From contig NZ_JACHCL010000006.1 in the NCBI RefSeq assembly GCF_014200725.1, positions 186,001-250,000 of the forward strand: 64,000 nucleotides of DNA. The letters are read 5' to 3'. This document shows positions 18,063 to 27,086 of this stretch, piece by piece. Source of the DNA: Janthinobacterium silvisoli (GTDB lineage Bacteria; Pseudomonadota; Gammaproteobacteria; Burkholderiales; Burkholderiaceae_D). The translations under genes were made by a program, and so were the position numbers. Under the pieces are notes generated by a model, which was not told where the DNA came from, ran no database searches, and saw only the letters and a program-made list of their open reading frames with translations. How positions within the stretch are numbered: position 1 is the stretch's first letter; every line of letters begins with the position of its first letter.

Positions 18063-18697
18063 TGTGCTTGGGACGATGGAACGGGATCGAGCACGATGCG
18101 CAGCGACACGGCATCGGCCTGGGCGCTGGTAGTGCGTTCGGCATCGATACGCCGCGGTTGGGGCAATGCGCCAGTAGTATTTTGCCCAACATCTTGCCAC
18201 GACACATAACGCAAGCGCCAGCCATCCTTCGTCGTCACACTGTCATTACCGGGCGAAGCGACGAAACGCTGGCCATCGGCGCCGTCCGCATAACCCTGCA
18301 GCCAGTCGCGCAAGCCCGACACGGGCAAGGACCAGCCCAGCAGCTGTGCGCTGAGCGTATCGATATCGGGTGCACGGCGCGGCGCCTTGTCGCTTTGCGT
18401 CAGTACCGCTTCCTGCGGCGTGACGGCGATCGTGGCCAGGGTGCTGCCCAATGGCGTGTACAGGGTCACGTCCGTGCGCTGCGCCGTTTGCTGCCAGTTG
18501 AAATTGACGGTGGCCGATTCGGGCTTGTCATTCTTTTGATACGTCACGTTCAGCCGGCCCGTCAGTTCCACCTGGTCGCGGTACGGCGCCACCGTCTGGG
18601 CCGATGGCGGCGCGCTGGACGAAAACGGGGATGGCAAGGTGGAACAGGCCGAGAGGGCCAGGCAGACGATGGTCAGGGGGAGGAGGTGTTTGGGCAT
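18059..18697 (-). CDS. lolB: Outer membrane lipoprotein insertion protein LolB
   Basis: LolB takes lipoproteins from the chaperone LolA and inserts them into the outer membrane; it is itself a lipoprotein. The signal ends in the lipobox LSAC (Cys18), followed by [10 protein letters not shown]. The rest shows [38 protein letters not shown] and [21 protein letters not shown], typical of LolB. I chose the ATG at 18697 because it gives an intact lipoprotein signal. It is placed before ispE with a 4-base overlap, as in many proteobacteria. Confidence 0.94.
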   Translation of the reverse strand: MPKHLLPLTIVCLALSACSTLPSPFSSSAPPSAQTVAPYRDQVELTGRLNVTYQKNDKPESATVNFNWQQTAQRTDVTLYTPLGSTLATIAVTPQEAVLTQSDKAPRRAPDIDTLSAQLLGWSLPVSGLRDWLQGYADGADGQRFVASPGNDSVTTKDGWRLRYVSWQDVGQNTTGALPQPRRIDAERTTSAQADAVSLRIVLDPVPSSQAQ

Positions 18698-18737
18698 AGA
18701 GGACCAATCAACGTGACAAAACCCAAGAGCGAAATCT

Positions 18738-18764
18738 GGGGTCAGACCCGGCGGGTCTGACCCC
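18738..18764. repeat. REP-like perfect palindrome between the TPR gene and lolB
   Basis: GGGGTCAGACCC (18738-18749), loop GGC and GGGTCTGACCCC (18753-18764) form a 12-bp perfect stem in the 93-bp spacer. It has no adjacent T run, so it is more like a dispersed REP or mRNA-stabilising hairpin than a terminator. Confidence 0.7.
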
Positions 18765-18790
18765 GGCAGTATGCCGTTGGGTTTCAAAAA

Positions 18791-20584
18791 CTACAAACTG
18801 ACATTCAAGCGTGTCAGCGTGCTTTTCAGCGCTTCGTTTTTCGGGTCCTTGCCTTGCGCATCGCGCCACAGTTTTTGCGCTTCTGTCTTTTCGCCTTTTT
18901 GCCACAGCACTTCGCCCAGGTGGACGGCGATTTCAGGATCGGCGCGCAGGGCGTAGGCACGGCGCAGCGCTTCTTCGGCAGCGGGCAGATTACCCATGCG
19001 GAACTGCACCCAGCCCATGCTATCCATGATGAAAGGATCATCGGGCGCCATCTGCAAGGCTTTTTCGATCAGGGCATACGCTTCGGGCAGGCGCACGCCG
19101 CGTTCGGCAAACGAATAACCGAGCGCGTTATAGGCGTGCTGGTTATCAGGCGCCAGCGCCATCACGCGGCGCAAGCTCGTTTCCATCACATCGGTATGAT
19201 CGAGGCGCTCGGCCAGCAAGGCATAGTCATACAGCAGTTCCGGATTGTCGGGGAAGCGCACGATGGCATTACCCAGCACGGTGAACGCGCTTTGCGCATA
19301 ACCGGCATCGCGCAGCAGCTGCGCATCGACCAGCAGCACCTGCGCCTGGCTGGCGGGATCGTCGACTTCGATTTCCGTCAGCGCCTTGCGGGCCGCATCG
19401 AGGTCGCCATTGCGGGCAATCAGTTGCGCGCGGCGCAAGCGGGCATCGAAGTAGCCGGGCGAATCGCGGTTATCGACCTTGTCCAGCCAGGCGATGGCGC
19501 CAGCCGTGTCGTTACGCGTCTCGGCGATCTGCGACAGTATCATCAGGGCCTTCGATGGGTCGCGCGTATCGCCAGGCGCTTTATCGAGCACGGCCAGGAA
19601 GCGCTTGAAATACTGCTCGGCGCCCTTGGTGTCGTCCAGCTGCAATGTAATGATGCCCAGCGCATACAGGGCGGCCGCGTTGTCAGGCTGGGTTTTCAGC
19701 AGTAGCAGGAATTGATCGCGCCCCGCTGCCAGCTGCTTTTGCTCGACGAGCAGGCGTGCGTAGGCGGAGCGCACTTCGATGCTGTCCGGGTTCTTGTCCA
19801 GGAAAGCTGCCAGCACCTTGCCGGCCGCATCAGGCTCGCCACTCACCTGCGCCAGGGTCAGCGCCGCCAGGTCGGACGCGGGCTTCATCTGCAGGGCCTT
19901 GCTGGCTTCGTCGATGGCGCGCGGACGCTCGCCGATAGACAAGGCGCCCTGCGCCAGCACCAGGTGTGCTTCAAACATGTCCAGGTAAGGCTGGGTCAGG
20001 CGCACCACCATGGAATAGGCATACAGCTTGTCATTTGCGCGCGCCAGGATTTGCTGCATCTGGAACAGCGCTACGCCGCGCGAGCCAGGTGGCGCACTGG
20101 CCAGGCGCTGGGCGAAGATCGGTTCGGCTTCTTCGATGCGGTCCGTCAGCACCACAAAACCAAGGAAGAATTGAGTCGCCTCGTCGGAATCAGGCGCCAG
20201 TTCGCGCCACAAACGGATACCCGCCAGTGCTTCGTTGCCCTGCTTAGCCGCCAGCGCCATTTCGGAAGCACGGCGCGCCAGGCGCGGATCGCGCGTCTGC
20301 TGCGCCGCCATCATCATGGTCACATACGGTCCCTGCCACTGGCCATTCTTGAATTCCAGCTCCGCCTTGGTCAGCTTGTACAGCAAGTCGCTGCTCAGAT
20401 TGACATTCGGCAGCGCTGCGCCCGCAGCAGCGTCTGGCTTGGCGTCTGGTTTGGCGTCTGCTGCACCGGCCGGCTTGGCCACAGGAGCGCCTGCCGGTAT
20501 ATCGGCAGGCGCAGTTTGTGTCTGTGCCATGGCATGCGTAGCCATCAGGGCGGACAAGGTTACAATGGCGAAAGCGTTTTTCAA
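18791..20584 (-). CDS. Secreted tetratricopeptide-repeat protein
   Basis: Function not established. The protein is about 597 residues: a signal peptide (KNAFAIVTLSALMATHAMAQ), an Ala/Pro/Lys/Asp-rich low-complexity stretch, then TPR repeats through to the C-terminus (for example AYNALGYSFAERGVRLPEAYALIEKAL and FIMDSMGWVQFRMGNLPAAEEAL). I chose the TTG at 20584: it sits six bases after AGGA and gives a complete signal peptide. The first in-frame ATG (20545) would cut the signal in half, and the further TTG at 20608 adds residues of no clear value. It directly precedes lolB-ispE, so a role in envelope lipoprotein handling or assembly is possible but only inferred. Confidence 0.85.
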   Translation of the reverse strand: MKNAFAIVTLSALMATHAMAQTQTAPADIPAGAPVAKPAGAADAKPDAKPDAAAGAALPNVNLSSDLLYKLTKAELEFKNGQWQGPYVTMMMAAQQTRDPRLARRASEMALAAKQGNEALAGIRLWRELAPDSDEATQFFLGFVVLTDRIEEAEPIFAQRLASAPPGSRGVALFQMQQILARANDKLYAYSMVVRLTQPYLDMFEAHLVLAQGALSIGERPRAIDEASKALQMKPASDLAALTLAQVSGEPDAAGKVLAAFLDKNPDSIEVRSAYARLLVEQKQLAAGRDQFLLLLKTQPDNAAALYALGIITLQLDDTKGAEQYFKRFLAVLDKAPGDTRDPSKALMILSQIAETRNDTAGAIAWLDKVDNRDSPGYFDARLRRAQLIARNGDLDAARKALTEIEVDDPASQAQVLLVDAQLLRDAGYAQSAFTVLGNAIVRFPDNPELLYDYALLAERLDHTDVMETSLRRVMALAPDNQHAYNALGYSFAERGVRLPEAYALIEKALQMAPDDPFIMDSMGWVQFRMGNLPAAEEALRRAYALRADPEIAVHLGEVLWQKGEKTEAQKLWRDAQGKDPKNEALKSTLTRLNVSL

Positions 20585-20760
20585 AGGCGGATCCTGGCTG
20601 AACGGCAAAGTTTGATTCTACGCCCAACGCGTAGATCGCGTACTTCACGTATGTAACGAAATATATACGAGAATAACCGAGTTAACGATACGCGATATCG
20701 CCATCACGGGCCGCAGCCGGCCATACGCCCGCAACCCTGCTGTTTTCATTGTCGAGTCCT

Positions 20761-21597
20761 ATGCCAGAATTGCCAGAAGTCGAAGTCACACGGCGCGGTG
20801 TCGCGCCCCATATCGAAGGGCGCACCGTGCGCTCCGTCGTGCTGCGCCGCGATGGCCTGCGCTGGCCCTTCCCCCCTGCCCTGGGCGAACAGTTATCGGG
20901 CCAGACCATCGGCTTGACGGGGCGGCGCGGCAAATACCTGCTGATCCACTTCCAGCATGGCAGCCTGATCATTCACCTGGGCATGTCGGGCCACCTGCGC
21001 GTGCTGCCTTCCGGTACCGAAGCGCAAAAGCACGACCATATCGACCTGGTGGTGGAAGACGCCGAAGGCACGTTACAGGTACTGCGCATGACAGACCCGC
21101 GCCGCTTTGGCGCCGTGCTGTGGCACGACCAGGCCGACGGCCCGCTGGACGGCCACGCGCTGCTGCGCGGCCTGGGCGTGGAACCGCTGGAAGGCGGCTT
21201 CACAGGACAACTTCTGTTCGAAAAAACGCGCAACCGCAATACCAATATCAAGCAGGTGCTGCTGGCCGGCGATATCGTCGTCGGCGTGGGCAATATCTAT
21301 TGTTCCGAAAGCCTGTTCCGCGCCGGGATCAATCCGAAGACGCCAGCCAGGCGCATCGGCCTGGCGCGCTACGAAAAACTGGCGCAGGCGATCCGCGACG
21401 TGCTGGCCGAAGCCATCGTTCAGGGCGGCAGTACCTTGCGCGACTTCATCGGCGTCAATGGCCAGTCTGGCTATTTCCAGCAAACGTATTTCACGTACAA
21501 CCGCACGGGCAAGCCATGCCGCGTGTGCGGCGCGCCGATACGCCAGATCGTGCAGGGGCAGCGCTCGACGTTTTATTGTGTGAACTGTCAAAAGTAG
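20761..21597 (+). CDS. mutM: Formamidopyrimidine-DNA glycosylase MutM (Fpg)
   Basis: MutM removes 8-oxoguanine and ring-opened purines from DNA and nicks the site. The mature N-terminus [12 protein letters not shown] carries the catalytic Pro and Glu. The helix-two-turn-helix and the C-terminal zinc finger (CRVCGAPI ... FYCVNCQK) are intact. Length is 278 residues. The ATG at 20761 is required for the N-terminal proline; four extra residues could be read from 20749. mutY, which removes A opposite 8-oxoG, lies two genes downstream on the same strand. Confidence 0.97.
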   Translation: MPELPEVEVTRRGVAPHIEGRTVRSVVLRRDGLRWPFPPALGEQLSGQTIGLTGRRGKYLLIHFQHGSLIIHLGMSGHLRVLPSGTEAQKHDHIDLVVEDAEGTLQVLRMTDPRRFGAVLWHDQADGPLDGHALLRGLGVEPLEGGFTGQLLFEKTRNRNTNIKQVLLAGDIVVGVGNIYCSESLFRAGINPKTPARRIGLARYEKLAQAIRDVLAEAIVQGGSTLRDFIGVNGQSGYFQQTYFTYNRTGKPCRVCGAPIRQIVQGQRSTFYCVNCQK

Positions 21598-21617
21598 CTC
21601 ACTCACAAAGGATGCAG

Positions 21618-23519
21618 ATGGTCAGGGACTTGGAACAATACAGCGCTTGGCGCCAGGATGTACTGGCTGCCCTGCAGGCTTACCAGCAAGCCGCCCAGGG
21701 CGCCGGCCTGGTCGATGGCGCTTCTGCGCTGCGCCTGGCACGCTGTCTGTCGCGCCTTGCTGACGACCGCCTGTCCGTGGCCTTCGTGGCGGAATTCTCG
21801 CGCGGCAAATCCGAACTGATCAACGCGATTTTTTTTGCCGATTATGGCCAGCGTATCCTGCCGTCGGGCGCGGGGCGCACCACCATGTGCCCGACCGAAC
21901 TGCTATACCACGCGGCATGGCCGCCGTGCATACGCTTGCTGCCGATCGAGACGCGCGCGCACAATCTGTCGACCAGCGATTACCGCGACATGGAGTCGGC
22001 GTGGACGGTGCTGCCCCTGAATATCGAGGCGGGCGGCGACATGCAGGAAGCCATACGCCAGGTCAGCCTGACCCGCCGCGTAAGCGTGGAAGACGCGGCC
22101 CGTTACGGTCTGTTCGACGCCGACGATGCCGACGCGCCAGCCATCGTCGGCGAAGACGGCCTGGTGGAAATCTCCATGTGGCGCCACGCCATCATCAACT
22201 TTCCTCATCCGCTGCTGAAACAGGGCCTGGTCATCCTCGACACGCCCGGCCTGAACGCCATCGGCACGGAACCGGAACTGACCCTGAACCTGATCCCGAA
22301 TGCGCACGCCGTGCTGTTCATCCTGGCGGCCGACACGGGCGTGACGCGCAGCGATATCGAGGTCTGGCGCAACCATATCGGCGCCGGACCGGGGCGCCTG
22401 GTGGTGCTCAACAAGATCGACAGCATGTGGGATGAATTGCGCGGCGATGCGCAAGTGGCCGAGGCAATCGAACGCCAGCAAGCCAGCGTGGCGCAGCTGC
22501 TGACCCTGGACCCTGGCCAGGTGTTTCCCGTCTCGGCGCAAAAAGCCCTGGTGGGCAAGATCAACCACGATGCGGCGCTGCTGGAAAAAAGCCGTTTGCA
22601 GGCGCTGGAAACGGCGCTGTTCGACGAATTGATACCGGCCCGCAAGCAGATCATCGGGCGCCAGCTGGTGTTCGACCTGGACGCCATCGTCGCGGCGCAG
22701 CAGACGCAGACCACGGCGCGCGCGCGCGGCATCGCCGAGCAATTACACGAACTGCATAGCCTGCGCGGCAAGAACCAGGGCGTGATCGCCCACATGATGC
22801 GCCGCATCGATATCGAAAAAAAGGAATTCGATAGCAGCCTGTTCAAGCTGCAGGCGACGCGTTCCGTGTTTACGCGGCTGTCGACGGAGCTGTACACCAG
22901 CCTGGGCATGGAAATCGTGCGTGACGATATCGACGCCGTACGTGCCGCCATGCAGCGCAGCCGCTTTTTTACGGGGCTGCGCGACGCCATGCGCCAGTAT
23001 TTCGAGCGCATCGGCCAAAACCTGGACCGCTCGGAACGCAAGACCGCCGAGATCACTGAAATGATGGGCGTGATGTACCGCAAATTCGCTGCCGAACATG
23101 GTTTGGCGCTGGCTATGCCGATGCCATTTTCGCTGGAGCGCTACCGCGAAGAGATCGAGACCATCGAAGCCATTTATCATAAACAGTTCGGCACGGCGAC
23201 CCTGCTCACCACCAGCCGCGTGGTGCTGATGGAAAAATTCTTCGACACCATCGCCTCGCGCGTGCGCCGCAGTTTTACGCAAGCCAATGACGACGCCAGC
23301 GCGTGGCTGAAGGTCATCATGGCGCCGCTCGAAGCGCAAATCGCCGAGTACAAGGAACAGCTGAAACTGCGCTTCGCCTCGATCCAGCGCATCCACGATG
23401 CGACGGGCAGCCTGGAACAGAAAATCGCCGCCTTCGATGCGAACCTGGCCGCGCTGGAACGCGACAAGGCGCAACTGGCGCAGCTGGCTGACGCCTTACG
23501 CGCAGCCATCGCTAACTAA
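21618..23519 (+). CDS. Dynamin-family GTPase
   Basis: Dynamin-like GTPases remodel or tether membranes by GTP-driven assembly. The 633-residue protein has G1 in VAEFSRGKSELINAIF (about 57-72), the G2 threonine in GRTTMCPTELL, G3 DTPGLNAIG and G4 LNKIDSMWDE. The C-terminal half is helical and charged, as expected for a stalk region. No membrane segment is visible. I chose the ATG at 21618, which lies five bases after AAAGGA; an ATG at 21612 would be too close to that site. The gene lies 20 bp after mutM and 27 bp before mutY, so the three are probably one operon. A specific cellular role is not shown. Confidence 0.87.
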   Translation: MVRDLEQYSAWRQDVLAALQAYQQAAQGAGLVDGASALRLARCLSRLADDRLSVAFVAEFSRGKSELINAIFFADYGQRILPSGAGRTTMCPTELLYHAAWPPCIRLLPIETRAHNLSTSDYRDMESAWTVLPLNIEAGGDMQEAIRQVSLTRRVSVEDAARYGLFDADDADAPAIVGEDGLVEISMWRHAIINFPHPLLKQGLVILDTPGLNAIGTEPELTLNLIPNAHAVLFILAADTGVTRSDIEVWRNHIGAGPGRLVVLNKIDSMWDELRGDAQVAEAIERQQASVAQLLTLDPGQVFPVSAQKALVGKINHDAALLEKSRLQALETALFDELIPARKQIIGRQLVFDLDAIVAAQQTQTTARARGIAEQLHELHSLRGKNQGVIAHMMRRIDIEKKEFDSSLFKLQATRSVFTRLSTELYTSLGMEIVRDDIDAVRAAMQRSRFFTGLRDAMRQYFERIGQNLDRSERKTAEITEMMGVMYRKFAAEHGLALAMPMPFSLERYREEIETIEAIYHKQFGTATLLTTSRVVLMEKFFDTIASRVRRSFTQANDDASAWLKVIMAPLEAQIAEYKEQLKLRFASIQRIHDATGSLEQKIAAFDANLAALERDKAQLAQLADALRAAIAN

Positions 23520-23546
23520 ACACATTGGAATACACTGGAAACCTGC

Positions 23547-24710
23547 ATGAAACGCTTGCTGCATCCGCTATCGCCCGCACCGGGCATGGCATCGTCTGAA
23601 AATTATAGTGACCCCAGCTTTTCCGCTACCGTCATCGCCTGGCAAAAACAGCATGGCCGCCACGCGCTGCCATGGCAAAACACGCGCGACGCCTACCTGA
23701 TCTGGCTCTCCGAAATCATGCTGCAGCAAACCCAGGTGACGGCGGTGCTGGGCTATTACGCGCGCTTCCTGGAACGCTTCCCTACCCTGCGCGACCTGGC
23801 GGCAGCGCCCGTCGAAGACGTGATGGCGCAATGGAGCGGCCTTGGCTACTACACGCGGGCGCGCAACCTGCACAAGTGCGCGCAGCGCGTGGTGGCCGAA
23901 TACGATGGCGTGTTCCCCAGCGACCCGCTGCTGCTGGCCGAGCTGCCCGGCATAGGCCGCTCGACGGCCGCCGCCATTTCCGCTTTTTCCAGCGGCACGC
24001 GGGCGGCCATCATGGATGGCAACGTCAAGCGCGTGTTTGCGCGCACCTTCGGCATCGATGCGTATCCCGGCGAAAAAAAGGTCGAGGAAGCGATGTGGCG
24101 GCGCGCTGAGGCGCTATTACCAGAAACCGGCATCGAAGCTTATACGCAGGGCTTGATGGATTTCGGCGCCACCCTGTGCACGCGCAGCAGCCCCGATTGC
24201 GGCCGCTGCCCCTTGCAGCCGCGCTGCGTAGCCTACGCCACGAACCGGGTCAAGGACCTGCCCGTGCGCAAACCCAAAAAGACCAGCCCGGAAAAACACG
24301 CCGTGATGCTGGTAGTGATCGACAACGGCCAGGTATTGCTGGAACAGCGCCCCGCGACCGGCATCTGGGGCGGCCTGCTGTCGCTGCCCGAACTCGATGG
24401 CCATGTGCTGCGCGATGGCAGCGCCTTACCCAGCGTCGACGATGAACAATTGGCGCGCGCCATACTGCCGTTTGGCGAGATCGAATCGCGTACAACGCTG
24501 CTGCCCATCGTGCACGTCTTCACCCACTACAAGCTGCATATCATTCCCTGTCGGATCACCCTGGCACGGCGTTTGTCGCTGGCCGGGGAAGCGACCCACG
24601 TCTGGTATGACGGTAGCAAGATCGCCGACGCGCCGCTGCCCGCCCCCATCAAGAAACTGCTGCTCGAGCTGTTCGGCGATGCGCAGGCGGCGCAGCGCAG
24701 CATGTTCTAG
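23547..24710 (+). CDS. mutY: A/G-specific adenine glycosylase MutY
   Basis: MutY removes adenine mispaired with 8-oxoguanine. The helix-hairpin-helix fold is visible, with the catalytic Glu in SEIMLQQTQV (E56) and the HhH stretch LPGIGRSTAAAISAF followed by IMDGNVKRV. The iron-sulfur loop C-x6-C-x2-C-x5-C is intact (CTRSSPDCGRCPLQPRC). The C-terminal NUDIX-like domain that reads 8-oxoG is also present. Length is 387 residues. A second start at 23586 (MASSENY) is possible. Its stop TAG shares the G with the GTG start of the next gene. Confidence 0.96.
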   Translation: MKRLLHPLSPAPGMASSENYSDPSFSATVIAWQKQHGRHALPWQNTRDAYLIWLSEIMLQQTQVTAVLGYYARFLERFPTLRDLAAAPVEDVMAQWSGLGYYTRARNLHKCAQRVVAEYDGVFPSDPLLLAELPGIGRSTAAAISAFSSGTRAAIMDGNVKRVFARTFGIDAYPGEKKVEEAMWRRAEALLPETGIEAYTQGLMDFGATLCTRSSPDCGRCPLQPRCVAYATNRVKDLPVRKPKKTSPEKHAVMLVVIDNGQVLLEQRPATGIWGGLLSLPELDGHVLRDGSALPSVDDEQLARAILPFGEIESRTTLLPIVHVFTHYKLHIIPCRITLARRLSLAGEATHVWYDGSKIADAPLPAPIKKLLLELFGDAQAAQRSMF

Positions 24711-26476
24711 TGCGGCTGCGGCGGCTTTTCTTCCTGCCTGCCTTTGCGCTGGCGGCGTCATTCGCCAGTGCGGCCGACCTGCCCGAGATCCGCATCGGCG
24801 TGCTGGCCTACAAGGGTGCGGACGCCGTGCGGCAAGACTGGTCGTATGTCACGCGCCATCTGCAGGCCAGCATCCCCGGCGTGCGCTTCGTACTGGCCGA
24901 TTACGACCAGGCGGGCTTGACGCGCGCCGTGCATGGCCTGGCCATCGATTTCGCCATCACCAGCAGCGGCCATTACGTGGCGCTTGAGCACAGCGATGGC
25001 GCCAGCCGCATCGCCACGCTGGAGTCGCCCTGGACAGACTCGCCACGGTTCGGCATCGGTTCGGCCATCGTCGTGCGCCAGTCGGCGCCGCTGCATGACC
25101 TGGCCGACCTGAAGGGTAAAAACGTAATGGCGGTGGCGTCCGATGCGTTTGGTGGCTACCAGATCGCGGCGCGTGAATTGAAGGAGGCGGGCATCGATCC
25201 TGCCCGCGATTTCGCCAGTCTGCGTTACAGCGGTTTTCCCTCGCAGCAGATCATCGCAGCGATCCGCTCAGGCACTGCGGACGCGGGCATCGTGCGCACC
25301 TGCCTGCTCGAACAGATGATGGCGCAGGGCCAGGTAGCGGCGAACGAACTGCGCGTGATCACCACGCGTCCCATCGCGGGATTCCGCTGCGCGACCTCGT
25401 CGCGTTTGTATCCGGACTGGCCCTTCGTCACCTTGCGCCAAACATCGCCGGCGCTGGCAAAACAGGTGGCGCTAGCCTTGCTTGCCATGCCGCGCACTGA
25501 ACAAGGCTACAGCTGGACGGTGCCCAGCGATTACCAGAGCGTCGATGAACTGTTCCACGAACTGCGCATCGGTCCCTACGCCTATCTGAACAAGCTGACG
25601 TTTGATGCAGCGCTGGAGCGCTACTGGGGCTGGATGCTGCTGCTTCTGGCCCTGCTGGTGGCCTGGGCCGTGCACACGGTGCGCGTGGAATACCTGGTCA
25701 GCCGGCGCACGCAGCAATTACGCACCCTGCAAGAACAGGCGCGCCAGCACCAGGCAAGACAAGACCATACGGCGCGCCTGGCCATCCTGGGCGAGATGGC
25801 CAGCGCCATCGCGCATGAGCTGAACCAGCCGCTGGCGGCCATCGGCAATTTCGCACGCGGCATGGTGCGCCGTATCGACGCGGGCCGGCTCGAACCAGCG
25901 CCGCTGTTTGAGGGCGCGCAGGAAATCGCCACGCAAAGCGAACGCGCGGGCGCCATCATCCGGCATATACGGGCGATGGCGCAAAAGCGCCCCGCGCAAA
26001 GCACGAAGTTCGCCTTATCGGACACCGTGGAGCAAGCCGTGGCCCTGTTCCGTGCCGCCCATCCGCATGCACAGATAGTCGCCGAAATGAACGCCGGCCA
26101 GGCGCAGGTGCTGGCCGACCCGCAGCAAGTGCAGCAAGTACTGCTCAACCTGCTCAAGAACGCGCTCGATGCGCAGACAGAAAACGGCAATCCCAATCAC
26201 CGTGTCAGCGTGCTGCTGCAGCGCGACGATGGCGCTTGCAGCGTGACGGTGCGCGACGCTGGCTGCGGCCTGGACGAGGCACATTTTGCCCGCCTGTTCG
26301 AACCCTTTTTTACCACCAAGGCCGAAGGCCTGGGGCTGGGCATGTCGCTCAGCAAAAGCATCATCGAATCGTTCGGCGGCACCCTGTCGGCGCGCGCGAA
26401 CGATGACACTCCCGGCTTGACGGTCTGCTTCCGCCTGCCGGAAGCCACCCACGTGGAGACACCCCATGATCAATGA
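24710..26476 (+). CDS. Sensor histidine kinase with periplasmic PhnD-like domain (TtrS-like)
   Basis: The protein has a signal peptide (1-22) and a PhnD/periplasmic-binding-protein domain (about 23-285) with LADLKGKNVMAVASDAFGGYQIAARELKEAG. A single membrane helix follows (306-324), then a short coil, a HisKA domain with H369 in SAIAHELNQPL, and an ATPase domain (NLLKNALDAQ, LFEPFFTTKAEGLGLGMSLSKSI). This layout matches TtrS and related sensors of small oxyanions or metabolites. The start is GTG, overlapping the mutY stop. No tetrathionate reductase genes are near, so the ligand is unknown. Confidence 0.88.
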   Translation: MRLRRLFFLPAFALAASFASAADLPEIRIGVLAYKGADAVRQDWSYVTRHLQASIPGVRFVLADYDQAGLTRAVHGLAIDFAITSSGHYVALEHSDGASRIATLESPWTDSPRFGIGSAIVVRQSAPLHDLADLKGKNVMAVASDAFGGYQIAARELKEAGIDPARDFASLRYSGFPSQQIIAAIRSGTADAGIVRTCLLEQMMAQGQVAANELRVITTRPIAGFRCATSSRLYPDWPFVTLRQTSPALAKQVALALLAMPRTEQGYSWTVPSDYQSVDELFHELRIGPYAYLNKLTFDAALERYWGWMLLLLALLVAWAVHTVRVEYLVSRRTQQLRTLQEQARQHQARQDHTARLAILGEMASAIAHELNQPLAAIGNFARGMVRRIDAGRLEPAPLFEGAQEIATQSERAGAIIRHIRAMAQKRPAQSTKFALSDTVEQAVALFRAAHPHAQIVAEMNAGQAQVLADPQQVQQVLLNLLKNALDAQTENGNPNHRVSVLLQRDDGACSVTVRDAGCGLDEAHFARLFEPFFTTKAEGLGLGMSLSKSIIESFGGTLSARANDDTPGLTVCFRLPEATHVETPHDQ

Positions 26477-27083
26477 AACCGACGCCGTGATTTTTATCGT
26501 CGACGACGATGATGCGATGCGCCGTTCGCTGGCCTATCTGTTCGATTCAGCTGGCTGGAAAGTGCAGGTATTTGGATCAGCACGCGATTTTTTGGATAGC
26601 TATGACGGTCATGTACCGGGCTGTTTTCTGCTCGACGTACGCATGCCGCTGATGAGTGGACTGGAACTGCAACAAGAATTAGGACGCCACGCCATCACCC
26701 TGCCTGTGATTTTTCTCAGTGGCCACGGCGACCTGGCCATGGCCGTGCAAACCATGAAGGCAGGCGCTTGCGACTTCCTGGAAAAGCCGTGCAAGGATCA
26801 AGTCTTGCTGGACGCCGTCACGCGGGCAGTGGCCCGCAGCGTAGAGGACAGCCGGCGTGCCAGGCAGTCCAGCGCCGCAGCATCGGCATTGGCCGCCTTG
26901 ACGGCGCGCGAACGTGAAGTGGCGCTGTTGATGGCGGAAGGAAAAGCGTCGAAGATCATCGCCCGTGAACTGGGCATCAGCGAAAAAACCGTGCAGGTAC
27001 ACCGTCACAATACGATGGCAAAACTGGGCCTGCATTCGGCGGCGGAAGTGACGCGCTTGCTGATGGCCAGCGGCGCCTTATAG
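26466..27083 (+). CDS. FixJ/TtrR-type response regulator
   Basis: Cytoplasmic response regulator of 205 residues. The receiver domain has the acidic pair in IVDDDD, the phosphate acceptor D57 in FLLDVRMP, the switch threonine position replaced by Ser in FLSGHGDLAMAV, and the conserved Lys in LEKPCKD. A LuxR-type helix-turn-helix follows (LTAREREVALLMAEGKASKIIARELGISEKTVQVHRHNTMAKL). It overlaps the kinase gene by 11 bp and is surely its partner. It ends 3 bp from the convergent dgt stop. Confidence 0.93.
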   Translation: MINETDAVIFIVDDDDAMRRSLAYLFDSAGWKVQVFGSARDFLDSYDGHVPGCFLLDVRMPLMSGLELQQELGRHAITLPVIFLSGHGDLAMAVQTMKAGACDFLEKPCKDQVLLDAVTRAVARSVEDSRRARQSSAAASALAALTAREREVALLMAEGKASKIIARELGISEKTVQVHRHNTMAKLGLHSAAEVTRLLMASGAL

Positions 27084-27086
27084 GCG

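Noticed and set aside
21120..21617. Extension of the dynamin frame into mutM
   Set aside because: The extra residues are Arg/Gly-rich, typical of an out-of-frame reading of mutM. A good ribosome site fits the start at 21618.
24710..27083. Calling the two-component genes ttrS and ttrR
   Set aside because: Domain layout fits, but no tetrathionate reductase genes are present, so the names would claim a ligand that is not shown.
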